64,000 nucleotides of DNA from a bacterium (GCA_016708315.1 JADJGC010000002.1:372001-436000); one strand, 5' to 3'; shown: positions 1 through 9,244, counted from the stretch's first letter. Notes: generated from the sequence alone by a model not told the origin. Program-made: numbers and translations.

Positions 1-1
1 C

Positions 2-1708
2 AATCCGACATTTGCCCAGCTTGAGATTTCGGACCTCAATCTCGTCATAGCGGCTACCGCCGAGCATATCATGATGGTCGAAGGCGGCTGTTCGGAAATC
101 AGTGAAGATCAGATGCTGGATGCACTGGCATTCGGCCATGAGCAGATCCGCAAGATCTGCAAGATGGTCGAAGAGATTCGCAGCGCAGTTGGCAAACCGA
201 AGGCCGCGGTGATTCTGCCGGAGATTCCTGCGGCGTTGTATGGCCGTGTCGAATCGCTGGCCAAGGCTCGCATCATTGCTTCACATGATATCCACGACAA
301 GCAGGCGCATTCCGATGCCATCAAGCAGATCAGAGAAGAAGTGCTGAAGGCGCTTGAGACGGAATTCCCGGAAAACGAGATGTGGATCAAGCAATATCTG
401 GAGAAGATTGAGCAGGATGATTTGCGTGCACGAATTCTCGATCGCAGTCTGCGCATCGACGGCCGTGATCTCGATACGATTCGTCCGATCTTCTGCGAAG
501 TAGGCGTGCTTCCGAGAACGCACGGATCAGCACTGTTTACGCGCGGTCAGACGCAGGCACTTGTCGTCACAACTCTCGGCACCAAGATGGACGAGCAGAT
601 TGTGGATGCGCTTGAGGGTGAATCCAAGAAGAGCTACATGTTGCATTACAATTTCCCGCCTTATTCAGTCGGCGAAGTGAGACCGAATCGCGGTCCCGGA
701 CGACGCGAAATTGGACATGGTGCGCTTGCCGAGCGTTCGCTTGAGCCGGTGCTTCCGGCGGAGGACGCATTCCCGTATACGATTCGAATCGTTTCGGATA
801 TCATGGAATCAAACGGTTCGTCTTCGATGGCGACGGTTTGCGGCGGTACGCTTTGCTTGATGGACGCCGGTGTGCCGATCAAGGCGCCGGTAGCCGGTAT
901 TGCCATGGGTTTGGTGCTCGACGGCAGCCGATATGCGGTGCTAACTGACATCCTTGGCAATGAAGATCACTTCGGTGACATGGACTTCAAGGTAGCCGGA
1001 ACGCGCGAAGGCATTACTGCATTCCAGCTCGACATCAAGATCGGCGGTCTGACACTTGAAATCATGCGCAATGCGCTTGACAAGGCGAAGATTGCCCGAT
1101 TCAAGATTCTCGAAGCGATGGAGCAGACGATTGCGACACCGCGTGCGGATCTGTCGATGTATGCTCCGCGCATTATCACGATCAAGATCAGACAAGATAG
1201 AATCGGCGAGGTCATTGGACCCGGCGGCAAGATGATCCGTTCGATCATTGAAGCTACCGGAGCGAAGATCGATATCGACGATGACGGTACTGTGGTTATC
1301 GCATCAGTTGATGCCAGTGCCGGTATCAAGGCGCGCGATACGATTCTTGGACTTCTGGAAGAACCGGAAGTCAACAAGGTGTATCAGGGCAAGGTCAAGC
1401 GTATTGCCGAGTTTGGCGCGTTTGTCGAAATCATCCCGAACACGGATGGACTGCTTCACGTTTCAGAAATTGCCCACCACCGGGTGGAGCGCGTCGAAGA
1501 CGAGATGCGCGTAGGTGATATTATCGAAGTGAAGGTGCTGTCGGTTGAACAGGATGGCAAGATTCGCCTGTCGAAGAAGGCGTTGCTTCCACGCCCGGAA
1601 GGTATGCCGGAACCGGAAGAGAGAAGCGGCGACAGCGGCGGATATCGACGTCGTGACAGCGGCGGCGGCGGTGGACATCGCGGCGGTCCTCGTCGGGAGC
1701 GTCGTTAA
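2..1708 (+). CDS. pnp: polyribonucleotide nucleotidyltransferase (PNPase), 5' end outside window
   Basis: Phosphorolytic 3'-to-5' exoribonuclease of RNA turnover. The reading frame is open from base 2, before the first ATG at 71, and already reads NPTFAQLEISDLNLVIAAT, which lies inside the first RNase PH core. Roughly 165-170 N-terminal codons are therefore missing. Visible in order are the end of core 1, the all-helical linker, the second RNase PH core (from 'DGRDLDTIRPI'), a KH domain with 'IGPGGKMIRSI', an S1 domain ('VYQGKVKRIAEFGAFVEI') and a Gly/Arg-rich tail. The stop codon is immediately followed by the TTG start of the M16 peptidase, so the two are co-transcribed. Confidence 0.97.
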   Translation, partial: NPTFAQLEISDLNLVIAATAEHIMMVEGGCSEISEDQMLDALAFGHEQIRKICKMVEEIRSAVGKPKAAVILPEIPAALYGRVESLAKARIIASHDIHDKQAHSDAIKQIREEVLKALETEFPENEMWIKQYLEKIEQDDLRARILDRSLRIDGRDLDTIRPIFCEVGVLPRTHGSALFTRGQTQALVVTTLGTKMDEQIVDALEGESKKSYMLHYNFPPYSVGEVRPNRGPGRREIGHGALAERSLEPVLPAEDAFPYTIRIVSDIMESNGSSSMATVCGGTLCLMDAGVPIKAPVAGIAMGLVLDGSRYAVLTDILGNEDHFGDMDFKVAGTREGITAFQLDIKIGGLTLEIMRNALDKAKIARFKILEAMEQTIATPRADLSMYAPRIITIKIRQDRIGEVIGPGGKMIRSIIEATGAKIDIDDDGTVVIASVDASAGIKARDTILGLLEEPEVNKVYQGKVKRIAEFGAFVEIIPNTDGLLHVSEIAHHRVERVEDEMRVGDIIEVKVLSVEQDGKIRLSKKALLPRPEGMPEPEERSGDSGGYRRRDSGGGGGHRGGPRRERR

Positions 1709-2986
1709 TTGACGCAGAGCGAATATCGGCGTACTGTATTGGAGAACGGCATTCGTGTCGTCTCTGAGAGTATGCCGTATCTGAAATCGGCGTCGATCGG
1801 CATCTGGGTAGATGTCGGCAGCCGTAATGAGATGCCGCGCGAAAACGGCATTTCACATTTCATTGAACATATGTGCTTCAAGGGTACCGAGAAGCGCACT
1901 GCAAAAGAAATCGCCCAGAGTCTTGAGATTCTGGGCGGTTCGCTCAACGCTTTCACGAGCCGCGAGAATACCTGCTATTATTGCCGCGTCATTGACGAAA
2001 ACTTCGACACCGGATTTGATGTTCTTGCCGATCTTTTGACCAATTCGCTCTTCGATCCAGCCGAGCTTGAGCGTGAGAAAGAGGTCATCTGCGAGGAAAT
2101 CAAGGATGTCTTTGACACGCCGGCGGAACTCGTACATGACTACTTTGCCGACGCGATGTGGAAGCCGCATCCGCTGGGGCAGACTATCATGGGCGATGCC
2201 GAGGGAATTCGCAAGCTGACGCGCACCGATGTGCTCGATTACATTCGGCGCAATTACACGACCGACCGGGTTGTCGTGGCCGGTGCGGGAGCAATTGACC
2301 ATGACCATTTTGTTGCGCTGACCAGGGAAAAGTTGAAGATCGGTCAGCCAAGTGAGCCGGAGAATTTGTCGGCGCCCGAGTACGGCGCAGGCAAACGGAT
2401 CGTGCACAATCGCGATTTGAATCAGACACATATCTGCCTTGGATTTCCGAGTATCAGTTTCGCCGACAAGAACAAGTACGCAATGCTGATTCTCAACACG
2501 CTGTTGGGAAGCGGCATGGGTTCGCGGTTGTTCCAATCCGTTAGAGAAGAGCGCGGACTGGTGTATACAATTTATTCGTATCAGGATTTCTACAAGGACA
2601 CCGGACTGTTCGGAATTTATCTTGGTACAGATACTGCGAAAGCCAAAGAAGCACTGAATGTGATTCTCGGTGAGTTGGCAAAAGTTAAGAGCAACTCGGT
2701 GACCGAGCTTGAGGTTGCAAATACCAAATCGCAGTTGAAGGGGAATCTTCTTCTGTCGCTCGAAGGTTCGTACAATCGCATGAATCGGTTAGCTCGACAT
2801 GAGCTGTTTGCCAATCAGTTTGTTACGCTTGAGCAGACGGCGGCGGAAATTGACGCAGTGCAACTCGAGGATGTTCGTGCGATGGCGCAAAAGATTTTCG
2901 ATGAGGCCTCACTGACAATGGTGACGCTCGGTTCGGCGAAGAAGACACTTATCAAGCAAGTCGATTGGTCCGTGCTTAGAGGCTGA
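1709..2986 (+). CDS. M16 family zinc peptidase (processing-peptidase type)
   Basis: Zinc metalloprotease of the pitrilysin/MPP beta-subunit family (425 aa). The inverted zinc motif HFIEH is at residues 50-54, with the third ligand Glu at about 129-130 in 'EREKEVICEEI'. It has the normal length of the single-chain bacterial enzymes (YmxG/PqqL-like), N- and C-terminal M16 domains included. The start is TTG directly abutting the pnp stop, with GGGAG about ten bases upstream. The pnp-M16 order is common in bacteria. Its substrate cannot be told from sequence. It overlaps the next gene by one base (TGATG). Confidence 0.93.
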   Translation: MTQSEYRRTVLENGIRVVSESMPYLKSASIGIWVDVGSRNEMPRENGISHFIEHMCFKGTEKRTAKEIAQSLEILGGSLNAFTSRENTCYYCRVIDENFDTGFDVLADLLTNSLFDPAELEREKEVICEEIKDVFDTPAELVHDYFADAMWKPHPLGQTIMGDAEGIRKLTRTDVLDYIRRNYTTDRVVVAGAGAIDHDHFVALTREKLKIGQPSEPENLSAPEYGAGKRIVHNRDLNQTHICLGFPSISFADKNKYAMLILNTLLGSGMGSRLFQSVREERGLVYTIYSYQDFYKDTGLFGIYLGTDTAKAKEALNVILGELAKVKSNSVTELEVANTKSQLKGNLLLSLEGSYNRMNRLARHELFANQFVTLEQTAAEIDAVQLEDVRAMAQKIFDEASLTMVTLGSAKKTLIKQVDWSVLRG

Positions 2987-3780
2987 TGTCGTATCTGCTT
3001 CCTATAGCCTTCCTGACGTTCATAATTCTCGCTACAGTTTCAATCATCTGGGGACGCCGGTTACAAGGCTCCCCCAAAGTGCTCCTGCTGCATAGTGTTC
3101 AGACAGAGAAGTTTGAGGCGTTGTTGAAGCTGGTCAATGATGCCGGATTGTCGGTTGGAACGGTAGAAGAGTCACTACGTGATCGAACGAAGGTTGCGAT
3201 AACTTTCGATGACGGGTATGAGGACCTGATGCAAATAGTCCCGCTTCTGAAGCGACAACAAACTCCAATCATGGTATTTGTGCCGACCGCTTACATCGGA
3301 AAGCCGAACGATTGGGATCACTTGTTTGCAAAGGGACGGAGGCGACATCTCAGCGAAGAGCAAATTCGTGAACTTGCGGGACTGGGTGCGCAATTTGGTT
3401 CGCACGGCCACAATCACAGAGACCTGACTTTGCTAAGCAATGCCGAGATTCACAGCGAGATTGATTCATCGAAGTGGATGCTATCGTCACTCACGGGCCA
3501 AGAAATCAAGGCTCTTGCGTTTCCATTTGGGCGATCAAACTCTGCAGTACGCCAGGCCGTAAGAAAGGTCGGAATCGAACTGCAATTCGGCTCTTCACCG
3601 CTTTCGATCTCAGGTGAGTCGTTAGGGCGGATTCCTATTACAGAATTCGACAACTCGTTTACCATTCGAAGAAAACTGCACGGCGGTATAGTTGCCGGTG
3701 TGGAGGCGTTAAAGGCAGTCCTTGTCAGTCGATTTTCCCATCTGACGCCAGTCGCTCGAAGAGCTGTCGGCGCAAGTTAA
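2986..3780 (+). CDS. polysaccharide deacetylase family protein (NodB-like)
   Basis: Metal-dependent carbohydrate deacetylase of the CE4/NodB fold (264 aa). An N-terminal membrane anchor (about residues 4-23) suggests action in the envelope on peptidoglycan or another N-acetylated polymer. Motif 1 is TFDDGYED with Asp75-Asp76. Motif 2 is the metal-binding H-x3-H at His140-His144 in 'FGSHGHNHRDLT'. The ATG overlaps the stop of the M16 gene (TGATG), so it is the third gene of the pnp transcript. The C-terminal part is shorter and less typical than in characterised deacetylases, so the substrate is open. Confidence 0.85.
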   Translation: MSYLLPIAFLTFIILATVSIIWGRRLQGSPKVLLLHSVQTEKFEALLKLVNDAGLSVGTVEESLRDRTKVAITFDDGYEDLMQIVPLLKRQQTPIMVFVPTAYIGKPNDWDHLFAKGRRRHLSEEQIRELAGLGAQFGSHGHNHRDLTLLSNAEIHSEIDSSKWMLSSLTGQEIKALAFPFGRSNSAVRQAVRKVGIELQFGSSPLSISGESLGRIPITEFDNSFTIRRKLHGGIVAGVEALKAVLVSRFSHLTPVARRAVGAS

Positions 3781-3828
3781 GTCCGGTTTCACCCGCAGTT
3801 TCACCGCTTCCGAGCCTGCAAAAATTGC

Positions 3829-3856
3829 TTGCGCAGGGATGTTTATGTCCTATTTT
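3829..3856 (+). promoter_or_regulatory. candidate sigma-70 promoter for asnS
   Basis: TTGCGC, 16 bases, TATTTT, placing a transcription start near 3863 and the asnS ATG at 3889. Both boxes are imperfect. It lies in the 108-base gap after the deacetylase gene. Confidence 0.35.
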
Positions 3857-3888
3857 CATCAGAAGTTTTTTACAAAGCGAGAATAAGA

Positions 3889-5184
3889 ATGAACACATGT
3901 CATATTGAGAATATCAGCGAATTTGTTGGCCAGGAAGTGACCTTACAGGGTTGGGTGTACAACACCCGGTCATCCGGCAAGATTCGTTTTATCATATTCC
4001 GCGACGGAACCGGGATGATTCAGGCGGTTATCGTCAAGAGCGAAGTCAGCGAAGAAGTTTTCAACCGATTCGACCAACTGACGCAAGAAACTTCTGTGAT
4101 TATTAGCGGTACCGTCAAGGAAGAGCCGCGCTCGGTAGGTGGATTTGAATTGCTGTTAAAGGATCTGCAAGTGGTCCAGGTGGCGACGGAATATCCGATT
4201 ACACCGAAGGAACACTCGACCGGATTCCTGATGGAACACCGTCATCTGTGGCTGCGCTCGACGCGTCAGTGGCACATCATGCGCGTTCGCAATGAGATTA
4301 TTCAGGCAGTCCGGCAGTATTTCTATGAACGCAAGTTTGTGTTGATCGATACCCCGATTTTGACCGGTGCGATAGGGGAGGGCGCTTCGACGCTATTCGA
4401 GACTCAGTATTTCGATATTGGTAAGGCGTACCTCGCACAGACAGGACAGCTTTATCTTGAAGCCGCGTGCATGTCGCACGGCAAGGTGTATTGTTTTGGT
4501 CCGACGTTTAGGGCAGAAAAGTCGAAAACGCGCCGGCATCTAACTGAATTCTGGATGATCGAAGCCGAGGTCGCCTATATGGATATCAACGGCGACATGG
4601 ATCTTCAAGAAGACATGATGTGTTACATCATTGACTGGGTGCTGGAGAAGGCCTCAGATCATTTGGTTGCGCTTGAACGCGATGTGATGAAATTGATTGC
4701 GGTCAAGAAGCCGTTCTATCGAATCAGCTACGACGAGGCGGTCGAGCGTTTGCAGAAGGTCGGTTCCAAGATCACCTGGGGTATGGACCTCGGCGGCGAA
4801 GATGAAACTGTCTTGACGAACATGTTTGATCGCCCGGTGTTTATCTACCAGTATCCACGCGAGGCAAAAGCATTTTACATGAAGCGCAATCCGGATCGTC
4901 CCGAAGTTGTCATGTGTGCGGATTTGCTGGCGCCGGAAGGCTACGGCGAAATCATCGGCGGATCACAACGCGAGGACAACCTGGAGTGGCTGATCGAATC
5001 GATCAAGCACCACAACTTGCCGCTTGAGCCGTTTGAGTGGTATCTCGATTTGCGCCGGTATGGTTCAGTTCCACATTCCGGATTCGGACTTGGAATTGAG
5101 CGCACGGTCGCTTGGATTTGCGGATTGCCACATGTTCGCGAGACGATTCCGTTTGCGCGCATGCTGTATCGACTTTACCCGTAA
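3889..5184 (+). CDS. asnS: asparagine--tRNA ligase
   Basis: Class IIb aminoacyl-tRNA synthetase charging tRNA-Asn (431 aa, normal bacterial size). N-terminal OB-fold anticodon domain ('VTLQGWVYNTRSSGKIRFIIFRD'-like region), motif 2 in 'FGPTFRAEKSKTRRHLTEFW' and motif 3 'GFGLGIERTVAW' near the C-terminus are visible. The frame is open 20 codons further upstream, but those residues do not look like AsnRS and the ATG at 3889 gives the usual N-terminus. leuS follows after 18 bases, so the two synthetases are probably one transcript. Confidence 0.97.
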   Translation: MNTCHIENISEFVGQEVTLQGWVYNTRSSGKIRFIIFRDGTGMIQAVIVKSEVSEEVFNRFDQLTQETSVIISGTVKEEPRSVGGFELLLKDLQVVQVATEYPITPKEHSTGFLMEHRHLWLRSTRQWHIMRVRNEIIQAVRQYFYERKFVLIDTPILTGAIGEGASTLFETQYFDIGKAYLAQTGQLYLEAACMSHGKVYCFGPTFRAEKSKTRRHLTEFWMIEAEVAYMDINGDMDLQEDMMCYIIDWVLEKASDHLVALERDVMKLIAVKKPFYRISYDEAVERLQKVGSKITWGMDLGGEDETVLTNMFDRPVFIYQYPREAKAFYMKRNPDRPEVVMCADLLAPEGYGEIIGGSQREDNLEWLIESIKHHNLPLEPFEWYLDLRRYGSVPHSGFGLGIERTVAWICGLPHVRETIPFARMLYRLYP

Positions 5185-5202
5185 TCAGACGAAAAGAATT
5201 AT

Positions 5203-7680
5203 ATGAGTACCGATCAAGAAACAAAATCCGAGCCACACTCGGGTTATGACTTTGGCGCAATTGAAGTGAAATGGCAAAAGCGCTGGGACGAGCAGAAGTT
5301 GTTTCACGCGCCGGATATGCCGCGCGAGAAATATTATCTGCTGGTGATGTTTGCTTACCCATCCGGCGATATTCACATGGGTCATTTTCGCAACTACATC
5401 ATTGGCGACGCGATGGCGCGCTATCAGTGGATGTTGGGCAAGGATGTGCTGCATCCGTTCGGTTGGGATGCGTTTGGATTGCCGGCTGAACAAGCCGCAA
5501 TCAAACGTGGAATGCATCCGGCTGAGTGGACGGTGAAGAATATCGAAGTCTCGCGCAACACATTGAAGAAGGTCGGGATTTCCTTTGATTGGGATCGCGA
5601 AGTGGCTTCGTGCTTTCCGGATTACTATCGCTGGAGCCAGTGGATCTTCTTGAAAATGTACGAACGCGGGCTGGCGTATCGTAAAGACTCGCTGGTCAAT
5701 TTCTGCGCGACGTGCAATACGGTACTTGCGAATGAACAAGTCGAAGACGGCGCCTGCTGGCGTTGCCACAATCCCGTCACCAAGAAGCGGCTGAATCAGT
5801 GGTATCTGAAGATCACGGATTATGCAGACAGACTTCTGGAAAGCCTGGACCATCTTGACGGTTGGTCGGAGCGCCTGAGGACAATTCAGAGAAACTGGAT
5901 TGGGAAATCTACCGGTTGTGAAATCAGATTTCAGTTGGAAGGCACGGACTTCGAGATACCGGTCTTCACGACGCGGCCGGACACGATTTACGGTGTGACG
6001 TTCATGGCGATTGCTCCGGAGGCTGAATTGCTGGAGAAGCTGGCAATTCCAGAGGAACGGAAGAAAGCTGTCGCAGAATACATTGCCAAATCAATTTCCA
6101 AGTCGGAGATCGAACGCCAAGCAGTCACGGATGATAAGGATGGCGTGTTCACAGGACTGTATGCAATTAATCCGCTCTCAGGCGACAAGGTGCAGCTTTG
6201 GATCGCAGACTATGTATTGGCATCGTACGGCACGGGCGTGGTGATGGGCGTTCCGGCACATGATACGCGGGATTTCGCATTCTCCAAGAAATACGGCGTA
6301 CCGATAAAGGTCGTGATCAGCCCGGTCGGTGGACCGGCGCCGGATGCTTCGACAATGACTGAAGCGTACATTGAAAAAGGCGAAATGGTCAACTCCGGTG
6401 CATTCAATGGTCGTATTGGCGCGGATGCCATTTCTGCTGTGATCGATTTTGTTGAAGCAAAGAAGCTCGGTGTACGCAAGGTGAACTTCAAGCTACGAGA
6501 TTGGCTGATATCGAGACAACGATATTGGGGTACGCCGATACCGATTATTCACTGCCCGAAATGCGGTGAGGTTGCCGTTGCTTTTGATAAACTTCCGGTC
6601 GAGCTGCCGACCAAGGGCGTTGACTACATTCCCAAGGGCCGTTCGCCTCTGGCTGATGCAACCGATTGGGTTAATGTCGAATGTCCGAAGTGCGGCGGGC
6701 CGGCACAGCGCGACCCGGACACGATGGACACATTCATCTGTTCGTCGTGGTACATGCTGCGATACACCGACAACAAGAACGATAAGGCGCCTTACGACGT
6801 CGCTAAATGCGATGCGTGGCTGCCAATTGATCTTTATATCGGTGGAATCACGCATGCGACGGGACACCTGATCTATTTCAGGTTCTTCACGAAGTTTCTT
6901 CACGATATCGGCATGTGCAAGCATGAAGAACCGGCCGTCCGGATGTTCAATCATGGGATGGTGAGCGACGCCGAAGGGCGAGTCATGTCCAAGTCGCTGG
7001 GCAATGTCGTGAGTCCAATTGATGTAATGAAGGAGCGGGGAGTCGATATTTCGCGCTTGGCGATGTACTTCGCGGCTCCGGCAGACCGGGAAATTCCGTG
7101 GTCCAATGAAGGCATTACCGGTGTTGAGCGGTTCCTTAACAAGTTCTACCGGATAGTTGAGCAAGTTGCGAAGGCACATCCGGGACCCGTTGATCTCGCG
7201 AAGCACTATGATGTAGCTGGGCTTGATCCGAAAGCGAAGGAAGTTTATACTCGCTTGAATCAAACTATCAAGAAAGTCTCAGAAGACCTTGATCAACTGC
7301 AGTTTAACACGAGTATTGCTGCGATAATGGAATTCTTCGGTGCGTTTTCGCCAACTGGCGGGTCCAGTAACGCCTTCGACAAGTACATCACAAGCAAGAT
7401 CGTCCAAGTGATTGCGCCGTTGACGCCGCATTTCGCTGAAGAAGCCTGGGAGATGTTCGAACACAAGGATTCGATACTAAAGTCGAGCTGGCCGAAGTAT
7501 GATCCGAAAGCGATATCCTTTGATACTGTCGTTGTCGCGATACAGATCAACGGCAAGGTTCGCGACGAGATCGAAGTTGATCGATCGGCGGATGAAGAAG
7601 CTGTGAAGTCGCTGGCAATGTCGCGGGAGAAGGTCAGAAGAACATTGAAGGCAAGACGATTGTCAAAGTTATCTACGTGA
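5203..7680 (+). CDS. leuS: leucine--tRNA ligase, C-terminus frameshifted
   Basis: Class Ia synthetase charging tRNA-Leu (825 aa as read). HIGH motif is HMGH at 58-61, KMSKS is VMSKS at 594-598. The CP1 editing domain and Zn-type Cys pairs ('CATC...CWRC' and 'CPKC...CPKC') are present. The last in-frame residues (RRTLKARRLSKLST) are not LeuRS-like. From 7644 another frame encodes the canonical family ending IEGKTIVKVIYVKGKL and stops at 7712. One base is missing between about 7636 and 7643 (AGAAGAAC; an extra A would restore EKVRKNIEGKTI). An essential gene losing its tRNA-binding tail is unlikely, so I suspect a sequence error. True end is probably 7712. Confidence 0.96.
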   Translation: MSTDQETKSEPHSGYDFGAIEVKWQKRWDEQKLFHAPDMPREKYYLLVMFAYPSGDIHMGHFRNYIIGDAMARYQWMLGKDVLHPFGWDAFGLPAEQAAIKRGMHPAEWTVKNIEVSRNTLKKVGISFDWDREVASCFPDYYRWSQWIFLKMYERGLAYRKDSLVNFCATCNTVLANEQVEDGACWRCHNPVTKKRLNQWYLKITDYADRLLESLDHLDGWSERLRTIQRNWIGKSTGCEIRFQLEGTDFEIPVFTTRPDTIYGVTFMAIAPEAELLEKLAIPEERKKAVAEYIAKSISKSEIERQAVTDDKDGVFTGLYAINPLSGDKVQLWIADYVLASYGTGVVMGVPAHDTRDFAFSKKYGVPIKVVISPVGGPAPDASTMTEAYIEKGEMVNSGAFNGRIGADAISAVIDFVEAKKLGVRKVNFKLRDWLISRQRYWGTPIPIIHCPKCGEVAVAFDKLPVELPTKGVDYIPKGRSPLADATDWVNVECPKCGGPAQRDPDTMDTFICSSWYMLRYTDNKNDKAPYDVAKCDAWLPIDLYIGGITHATGHLIYFRFFTKFLHDIGMCKHEEPAVRMFNHGMVSDAEGRVMSKSLGNVVSPIDVMKERGVDISRLAMYFAAPADREIPWSNEGITGVERFLNKFYRIVEQVAKAHPGPVDLAKHYDVAGLDPKAKEVYTRLNQTIKKVSEDLDQLQFNTSIAAIMEFFGAFSPTGGSSNAFDKYITSKIVQVIAPLTPHFAEEAWEMFEHKDSILKSSWPKYDPKAISFDTVVVAIQINGKVRDEIEVDRSADEEAVKSLAMSREKVRRTLKARRLSKLST

Positions 7681-7712
7681 AGGGAAAGCTCCTAAGCATT
7701 GTAGTAAAGTAG
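7644..7712 (+). other. out-of-frame C-terminal tail of leuS
   Basis: Twenty-two codons plus TAG that continue leuS in another frame after an apparent one-base deletion. The peptide IEGKTIVKVIYVKGKL... is the conserved end of the LeuRS C-terminal domain that contacts tRNA-Leu. Confidence 0.85.
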
Positions 7713-7761
7713 AGCTCAAAGGGACGGCGATGGAAAGGCAGGCTAAGCAGTCTTTGTTGAT

Positions 7762-7789
7762 TTGTCTCGCTTTTGCATCTTTATATAAT
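7762..7789 (+). promoter_or_regulatory. candidate sigma-70 promoter for the minor-pilin operon
   Basis: TTGTCT at 7762-7767, 16-base spacer, perfect TATAAT at 7784-7789, start near 7796. The -35 is weak; the region is AT-rich, so chance matches are possible. Confidence 0.35.
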
Positions 7790-7886
7790 ATATATTATCA
7801 GACGTTGCTGGGATCAATTCAAGGGTGAGCGAACTCGGAGGAAATCGCTTTCGTAACCTACACGATATAGCCCTGCTCCCATAGTA

Positions 7887-7925
7887 TTGGCATTTTGCCA
7901 TAATGAAACGTGCCGGAAATGCCAA
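7887..7925. repeat. 9-bp perfect inverted repeat TTGGCATTT / AAATGCCAA
   Basis: Arms at 7887-7895 and 7917-7925, separated by 21 bases, about 120 bases before the first pilin gene. It could be an operator or a leader hairpin. Confidence 0.5.
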
Positions 7926-7963
7926 ATTTGGGACTTCTATTGTTCTGTCTGTTAAGGGTTTAC

Positions 7964-7978
7964 GCTGGCACAGCCAGC
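7964..7978. repeat. short hairpin GCTGGC-ACA-GCCAGC
   Basis: Perfect 6-bp stem with a 3-base loop in the same leader, 65 bases before the pilV start. Confidence 0.4.
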
Positions 7979-8042
7979 GAACAGAATTTCGGCGCGGGAT
8001 TTGCAATGCTATTTGCGGACGAAGAAAACAATGAGGTTGAGA

Positions 8043-8402
8043 ATGAAGATACAATCGCAAGACGGTTTCACCCTACTGGAAGTGATGATGGGTCTGGTAA
8101 TTTTCACACTGGGTCTATTGTTGCTGAGCTCAATGATGGTTGTGGCGATTCGTGGAAACGTCTGGTCGGACAAAACGACTCAGATCGTTCAAGCGACACG
8201 CGAAAAAATTGAGGAATTCCGAAGACTTCCAGACGAGGACATGGCGAGCGGATCCGATGTACGGGGCGGCATGAGTCGTACCTGGGAGATTGCAGACGTG
8301 GATACGTACCTGAAGCGGCTTACGGTTGTTGTCGGTTACGAAGACGAGAAAGCCGTAGAGAAGGTCTGCACCACCATAACCTATATACAGGTAGGTGAAT
8401 AA
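8043..8402 (+). CDS. type IV pilus minor pilin, PilV-like
   Basis: Prepilin-like protein of about 119 aa. The N-terminus MKIQSQDG|FTLLEVMMG has the type III signal: a short charged leader, Gly at -1, Phe at +1 and Glu at +5, then a hydrophobic helix of about 20 residues. PilD would cleave and N-methylate it. I chose ATG 8043 because GAGG lies seven bases upstream and it gives a normal leader length; ATG 8001 and 8031 are in frame but make the leader long. Followed directly by PilW- and PilX-like genes, the usual PilV-PilW-PilX order of minor pilins that prime pilus assembly. Confidence 0.82.
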   Translation: MKIQSQDGFTLLEVMMGLVIFTLGLLLLSSMMVVAIRGNVWSDKTTQIVQATREKIEEFRRLPDEDMASGSDVRGGMSRTWEIADVDTYLKRLTVVVGYEDEKAVEKVCTTITYIQVGE

Positions 8403-8403
8403 C

Positions 8404-9231
8404 ATGAATAAGCTAAAGAAATACTTCAGTGGAACCCGCAAGTCAGGCGGATTCACGATAGTTGAAGTGTTGATAGCTTCGATTATCGCTTCCATCGCGA
8501 TAGCTGCCGGTATGCAGTTGTTTATCAGCCAGAATCAAAGTCACTTGATTCAGGCTGGCGTGACTGATATGCAACAGAACGGCAGAGCTACGGTTGACGA
8601 GTTGGTCGGCAAGTTGCGCCAGACCGGGTACAAACTTCAACCGGGGATCACTTCGTTGTTTGCTTGGAATTCGAATCCGGACACAATAGCGATTGTGTTT
8701 ATGGCTGAACCGCTTTGCACCGCTTCGCTTAGCGAGAACATGAGTCAGGCAACCTCGGAAATTCGTTGCGAGGACGCTGACATAAGCTGTCTGACGGCGG
8801 ACTCATGGGCATACATTTATGATGCGGTTAAGGATTCGGGCGAGTTCTTCTTTGTGACGGCTTTTGACGCCGGGACTGGAATTATCCACCACAACCTTGC
8901 TGCCTTGACGAAGGCCTACTCTCAAGGCGCCCAAGTGTTTGTCCTGGACTTCTACAAGTACTACGTGGACGATAGCGATACTCTGCACTCGTATTTGATG
9001 ATGGTCAAGAATGGCGGCAATCCGGTAATCTATGCGGACAACATCAACGATCTGCAATTCCGATATGTGCTTGCCAATGGCGCTGTGGTTGATTCAGTGG
9101 TTGTGGATCGATATGTACGCGAGGTACAAGTATCGGTAGTGGCACGATCGGATCGAAATGACGAATTCCTGAACGATTTTCGATATGACACGCTGCGATC
9201 CAGCGCGATGATTAGAAATCTAGCGATGTAA
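8404..9231 (+). CDS. type IV pilus minor pilin, PilW-like
   Basis: Prepilin of 275 aa. Leader ends KSGG|FTIVEVLIAS with Glu at +5 and a hydrophobic helix. The remaining globular part is beta-rich and contains several Cys. AGGTGA lies about five bases before ATG 8404, which is why I prefer it to the GTG at 8395 that overlaps pilV. Length fits PilW minor pilins. Translationally close to both neighbours (1-base and 13-base gaps). Confidence 0.82.
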   Translation: MNKLKKYFSGTRKSGGFTIVEVLIASIIASIAIAAGMQLFISQNQSHLIQAGVTDMQQNGRATVDELVGKLRQTGYKLQPGITSLFAWNSNPDTIAIVFMAEPLCTASLSENMSQATSEIRCEDADISCLTADSWAYIYDAVKDSGEFFFVTAFDAGTGIIHHNLAALTKAYSQGAQVFVLDFYKYYVDDSDTLHSYLMMVKNGGNPVIYADNINDLQFRYVLANGAVVDSVVVDRYVREVQVSVVARSDRNDEFLNDFRYDTLRSSAMIRNLAM

Positions 9232-9244
9232 CAAGCGAGGTACC

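Larger units (their letters stand above)
7713..8042 (+). other. gene-free leader ahead of the pilin cluster
   Basis: About 330 bases without a convincing gene. It contains a possible promoter (TTGTCT, 16 bases, TATAAT at 7762-7789) inside a very AT-rich stretch, then a leader of about 245 bases with two perfect inverted repeats (7887-7925 and 7964-7978). Short open frames at 7730-7828 and 7910-8212 resemble no family I know, and the second runs into pilV in another frame. I do not see a recognisable c-di-GMP riboswitch core. Confidence 0.5.

Noticed and set aside
7887..7904. TTGGCATTTTGCC as a sigma-54 promoter for the pilin genes
   Set aside because: Only six bases separate GG and GC; ten are needed. 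It is better explained as one arm of an inverted repeat.
7966..7981. TGGCACAGCCAGCGAA as a sigma-54 promoter
   Set aside because: Only eight bases separate GG and GC, and the -12 box is absent; the sequence is a small hairpin.
7713..8042. c-di-GMP (GEMM) riboswitch ahead of the pilin genes
   Set aside because: The conserved CAGGGCAAACC and GACGCAAAGCC elements are not found.
7910..8212. 100-codon plus-strand frame with a hydrophobic start
   Set aside because: Two thirds of it overlap pilV in another frame, and it resembles no family.
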